DNA of 64,000 nucleotides from PALSA-1296 sp038210275 (GTDB lineage Bacteria; Bacteroidota; Ignavibacteria; Palsa-1295): NCBI GenBank assembly GCA_038210275.1, contig JBBQWV010000006.1:62001-126000 (forward strand). Direction: 5' to 3'. Below, piece by piece: positions 62,350 through 64,000 of the stretch (positions within the stretch are counted from its first letter, which is position 1; every line of letters starts with the position of its first letter). The translations under genes and the position numbers were made by a program. Below the pieces are notes generated by a model. The model made no database searches. It had not been told where the DNA came from and worked only from the letters and a program-made list of their open reading frames with translations.

Positions 62350-64000
62350 GATTAAGCGCCTGTAATAGTACTGAAGAATTATCCTGTTTGCTCGCCTCAA
62401 AATCTAATATTGTCTTTTCTATTTTTTGCTGAATAAGAATATCGTGCGCTCGAGAATTACGATCTAAGAGAATCTCTTTTATTTCAGACATATTTTTCTC
62501 TACAATAAGACGACGTGTGATAACCGGCATAAATAAAGAAAGGCGCTGAAAAGGTTGCGGCAATTGGCGCAAACCTTTTTCGAATAACGGAGCTACATAC
62601 CGAAATGCACGATACCCAATATATGGAACGGGATAACCGGAATCATCTGCCAAAAAATTCTTCAATTCAGGTGCGAAGCGATTAAAAAGATACCGGTACA
62701 CGATATTTTTCCTCCGCTCCTGTGCCGGGATATGCATTGCCGCTTTGTACGCTTCTAAAGATAAAAGTGGATGCGATAATCCCATGAAATTAATTTGCGC
62801 ATTCCCTGAAAGAGAGTATTTATTTGCACAGAGCGCATCTAAGTAATATAGATCGATCCTATTCCCTATACTGAGATCATGTGGTTGCGCAGAAAAAAAA
62901 TCATTGAGGTGCTGTACTGCGATGCGAGATGCTTCGCGACGTAACTCCTCAGAGATCAGTTCAGAATGAAGCAGCGGAGTGGCGAATTGATCAAAAAATG
63001 TTTTTATAAAATCATCTGACCGGCGCAAAATTCCTTCACGCGCTTTATGAAACTGCCGCCGGTATAATGCACCGGCATGACTATCGAGGCATACATCAAA
63101 GTTCTCCGATTCCGCTTTCCACGAACCAATACTCATTGCCCCTTCCACGCCAAGACCACCTTCAGAAAGATTGATCGCATCGCGCCATTGTGAAGGGAAA
63201 CCGGCAAAAAAAGCTTCATCGAAAATAATTCGAAGATGTGGAATATGATATTTACTCGTGATTTTGGTAGCCACCTTGATGTCGCCGCTACTCGGCAAAC
63301 CGTGAGTAAATGCCGTAACAGCATTGGCTTTGCCGAGTTTTTTTAGCGCAGCTAATGTTATCCGTGAATCCAATCCTCCGGAAAGTCCGACGATAACTCC
63401 TGAACGACTCGATCGAATATCAACAGAACGAAGTAAAGATTCCTCGATCTTCAGCAGAAGTTCTTCTGTTTGCAAACCTTCTTCGAAATTAGGCGTAAAG
63501 TATTTCGAAAAATCTACGGCGCCTGATTTATCAATTTTCACAAAAGACGCCGGAGGTATTCTGAAAATATTTTTATAAAGTGTTCTGCCATTCAATTGAT
63601 GCCCTAAGGCAATGAATTGGGCTATTGCATTATCATCTATTCCAACTCTAAGAATTTCAGCAAGAGCTTTCTGCTGCAAAGAAAAAATAAATCCTTTCGG
63701 TGTGTGAGTATAATGTAGCGAAAGATTACCAAAAGGATCGGTGATTAAATAAACCGATTGTTCACTATCATCATATAAAGCGAGGACAAAAGCTCCGTCG
63801 CATTGAAGGAATAAATGCGTCCCATTTTTTTCGAAGAGCGGAATAAATCCTTCCTGAAAATTCGTCGGAGTAAGCTGTTCACCTGAAGGAAGAAATAATT
63901 CTCCGCAGAGAACAAGAGTGTATTTGCCGTCGTGGCTGGAAAAAATTGCCGCATCAGGGCTGTCCGCTCTCGCAGCATAGCCGAAGCAAACAGCGCCGTT
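62312..64000 (-). CDS. Asparagine synthase (glutamine-hydrolysing), N-terminus cut by window edge
   Basis: 563 residues are visible, open to the window end. The upstream part in the same frame reads as the glutaminase domain (CGELFLPSGEQ, FLQCDGAFVLALYDD, LITDPFGNLSLHYTHTPKGF) and the rest is the synthetase domain with the ATP pyrophosphate loop GLSGGLDSR and FAPELKNFLADD. It makes asparagine from aspartate and glutamine, or acts on a peptide/sugar substrate as related enzymes do in polysaccharide and lasso-peptide clusters. A TTG at 63677-63679 lies in frame but is internal. The catalytic N-terminal Cys is beyond the window. Confidence 0.85.
   Translation of the reverse strand, partial: NGAVCFGYAARADSPDAAIFSSHDGKYTLVLCGELFLPSGEQLTPTNFQEGFIPLFEKNGTHLFLQCDGAFVLALYDDSEQSVYLITDPFGNLSLHYTHTPKGFIFSLQQKALAEILRVGIDDNAIAQFIALGHQLNGRTLYKNIFRIPPASFVKIDKSGAVDFSKYFTPNFEEGLQTEELLLKIEESLLRSVDIRSSRSGVIVGLSGGLDSRITLAALKKLGKANAVTAFTHGLPSSGDIKVATKITSKYHIPHLRIIFDEAFFAGFPSQWRDAINLSEGGLGVEGAMSIGSWKAESENFDVCLDSHAGALYRRQFHKAREGILRRSDDFIKTFFDQFATPLLHSELISEELRREASRIAVQHLNDFFSAQPHDLSIGNRIDLYYLDALCANKYSLSGNAQINFMGLSHPLLSLEAYKAAMHIPAQERRKNIVYRYLFNRFAPELKNFLADDSGYPVPYIGYRAFRYVAPLFEKGLRQLPQPFQRLSLFMPVITRRLIVEKNMSEIKEILLDRNSRAHDILIQQKIEKTILDFEASKQDNSSVLLQALNLTLLLEYADSHP

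Noticed and set aside
63745..63978. 77-residue minus-strand frame near the window end
   Set aside because: The asparagine synthase glutaminase domain is clearly encoded in a different frame over the same bases.

Overview
The window reads as a chromosomal segment of a bacterium from the Bacteroidota-Ignavibacteriota-Kapabacteria (FCB) neighbourhood. The evidence is a TTG-N19-TAnnTTTG promoter (the Bacteroidota sigma factor type), many genes without a clear Shine-Dalgarno, a BshB1 bacillithiol deacetylase, a TPR-PD40-CRD-OmpA protein with the architecture of the type IX secretion component PorE, several outer-membrane lipoproteins with short lipoboxes, and a ligase-associated exonuclease. A Kapabacteria- or Ignavibacteria-like genome fits best, but this is inference. 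No rRNA, phage, plasmid or CRISPR locus is visible. There is one tRNA, Pro(GGG), at 61191-61264 on the minus strand.

Layout. 1-2505 (minus): a partial lipoprotein, then panC-panD followed by a stand-alone GlmU-type nucleotidyltransferase. 2671-10827 (plus): a RodZ-like membrane HTH protein, ligA, a polytopic membrane protein, mfd. 10837-16525 (minus): nadD, the PorE-like protein, a CNNM/CorC transporter, argS. 16526-17419: a degenerate palindromic repeat, a structured leader or small RNA, and HU with its terminator. 17504-26254 (minus): an amino-acid permease, bshB1 and three tightly coupled envelope lipoprotein genes, then an epimerase and an Ig-like lipoprotein. 26366-29535 (plus): a secreted protein, a LytR_C protein, rsfS with a Lys/Ala-rich tail, a beta-CASP metallo-hydrolase. 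29671-31903 (minus): DUF4139 protein and ispE. 31970-34366 (plus): lysine 6-transaminase plus a divergent tryptophan-dioxygenase-family enzyme. 34406-46074 (minus): a four-helix-bundle gene flanked by inverted repeats, guaB, a 1-kb repeat-rich non-coding stretch, a lipoprotein, trxA, dnaE, ppk2, livF, livG, gcvT. 46250-47779 (plus): mlaE-mlaF. 47887-54481 (minus): two paralogous outer-membrane proteins, a GldM-like periplasm-spanning protein, ribE, a Gfo/Idh/MocA oxidoreductase. 54631-64000: a small lipoprotein, an M1 peptidase fused to an Omp85-like barrel, an AT-rich lipoprotein, a TPR protein, the tRNA, a ligase-associated exonuclease and a partial asparagine synthase.

Most of the window is housekeeping (pantothenate, NAD, isoprenoid, riboflavin, GMP, DNA replication and repair). 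The distinctive part is the envelope gene content. Best candidates for something undescribed are the three-gene locus 47887-52737 (one inner-membrane-anchored periplasmic protein plus two sister outer-membrane barrels) and the M1 peptidase-Omp85 fusion at 55011-58205. A family of roughly 115-140 bp palindromic elements (six copies between 16.6 and 44.2 kb), and a gene unit at 34371-34798 bounded by 34-bp inverted repeats, show active small-element traffic.
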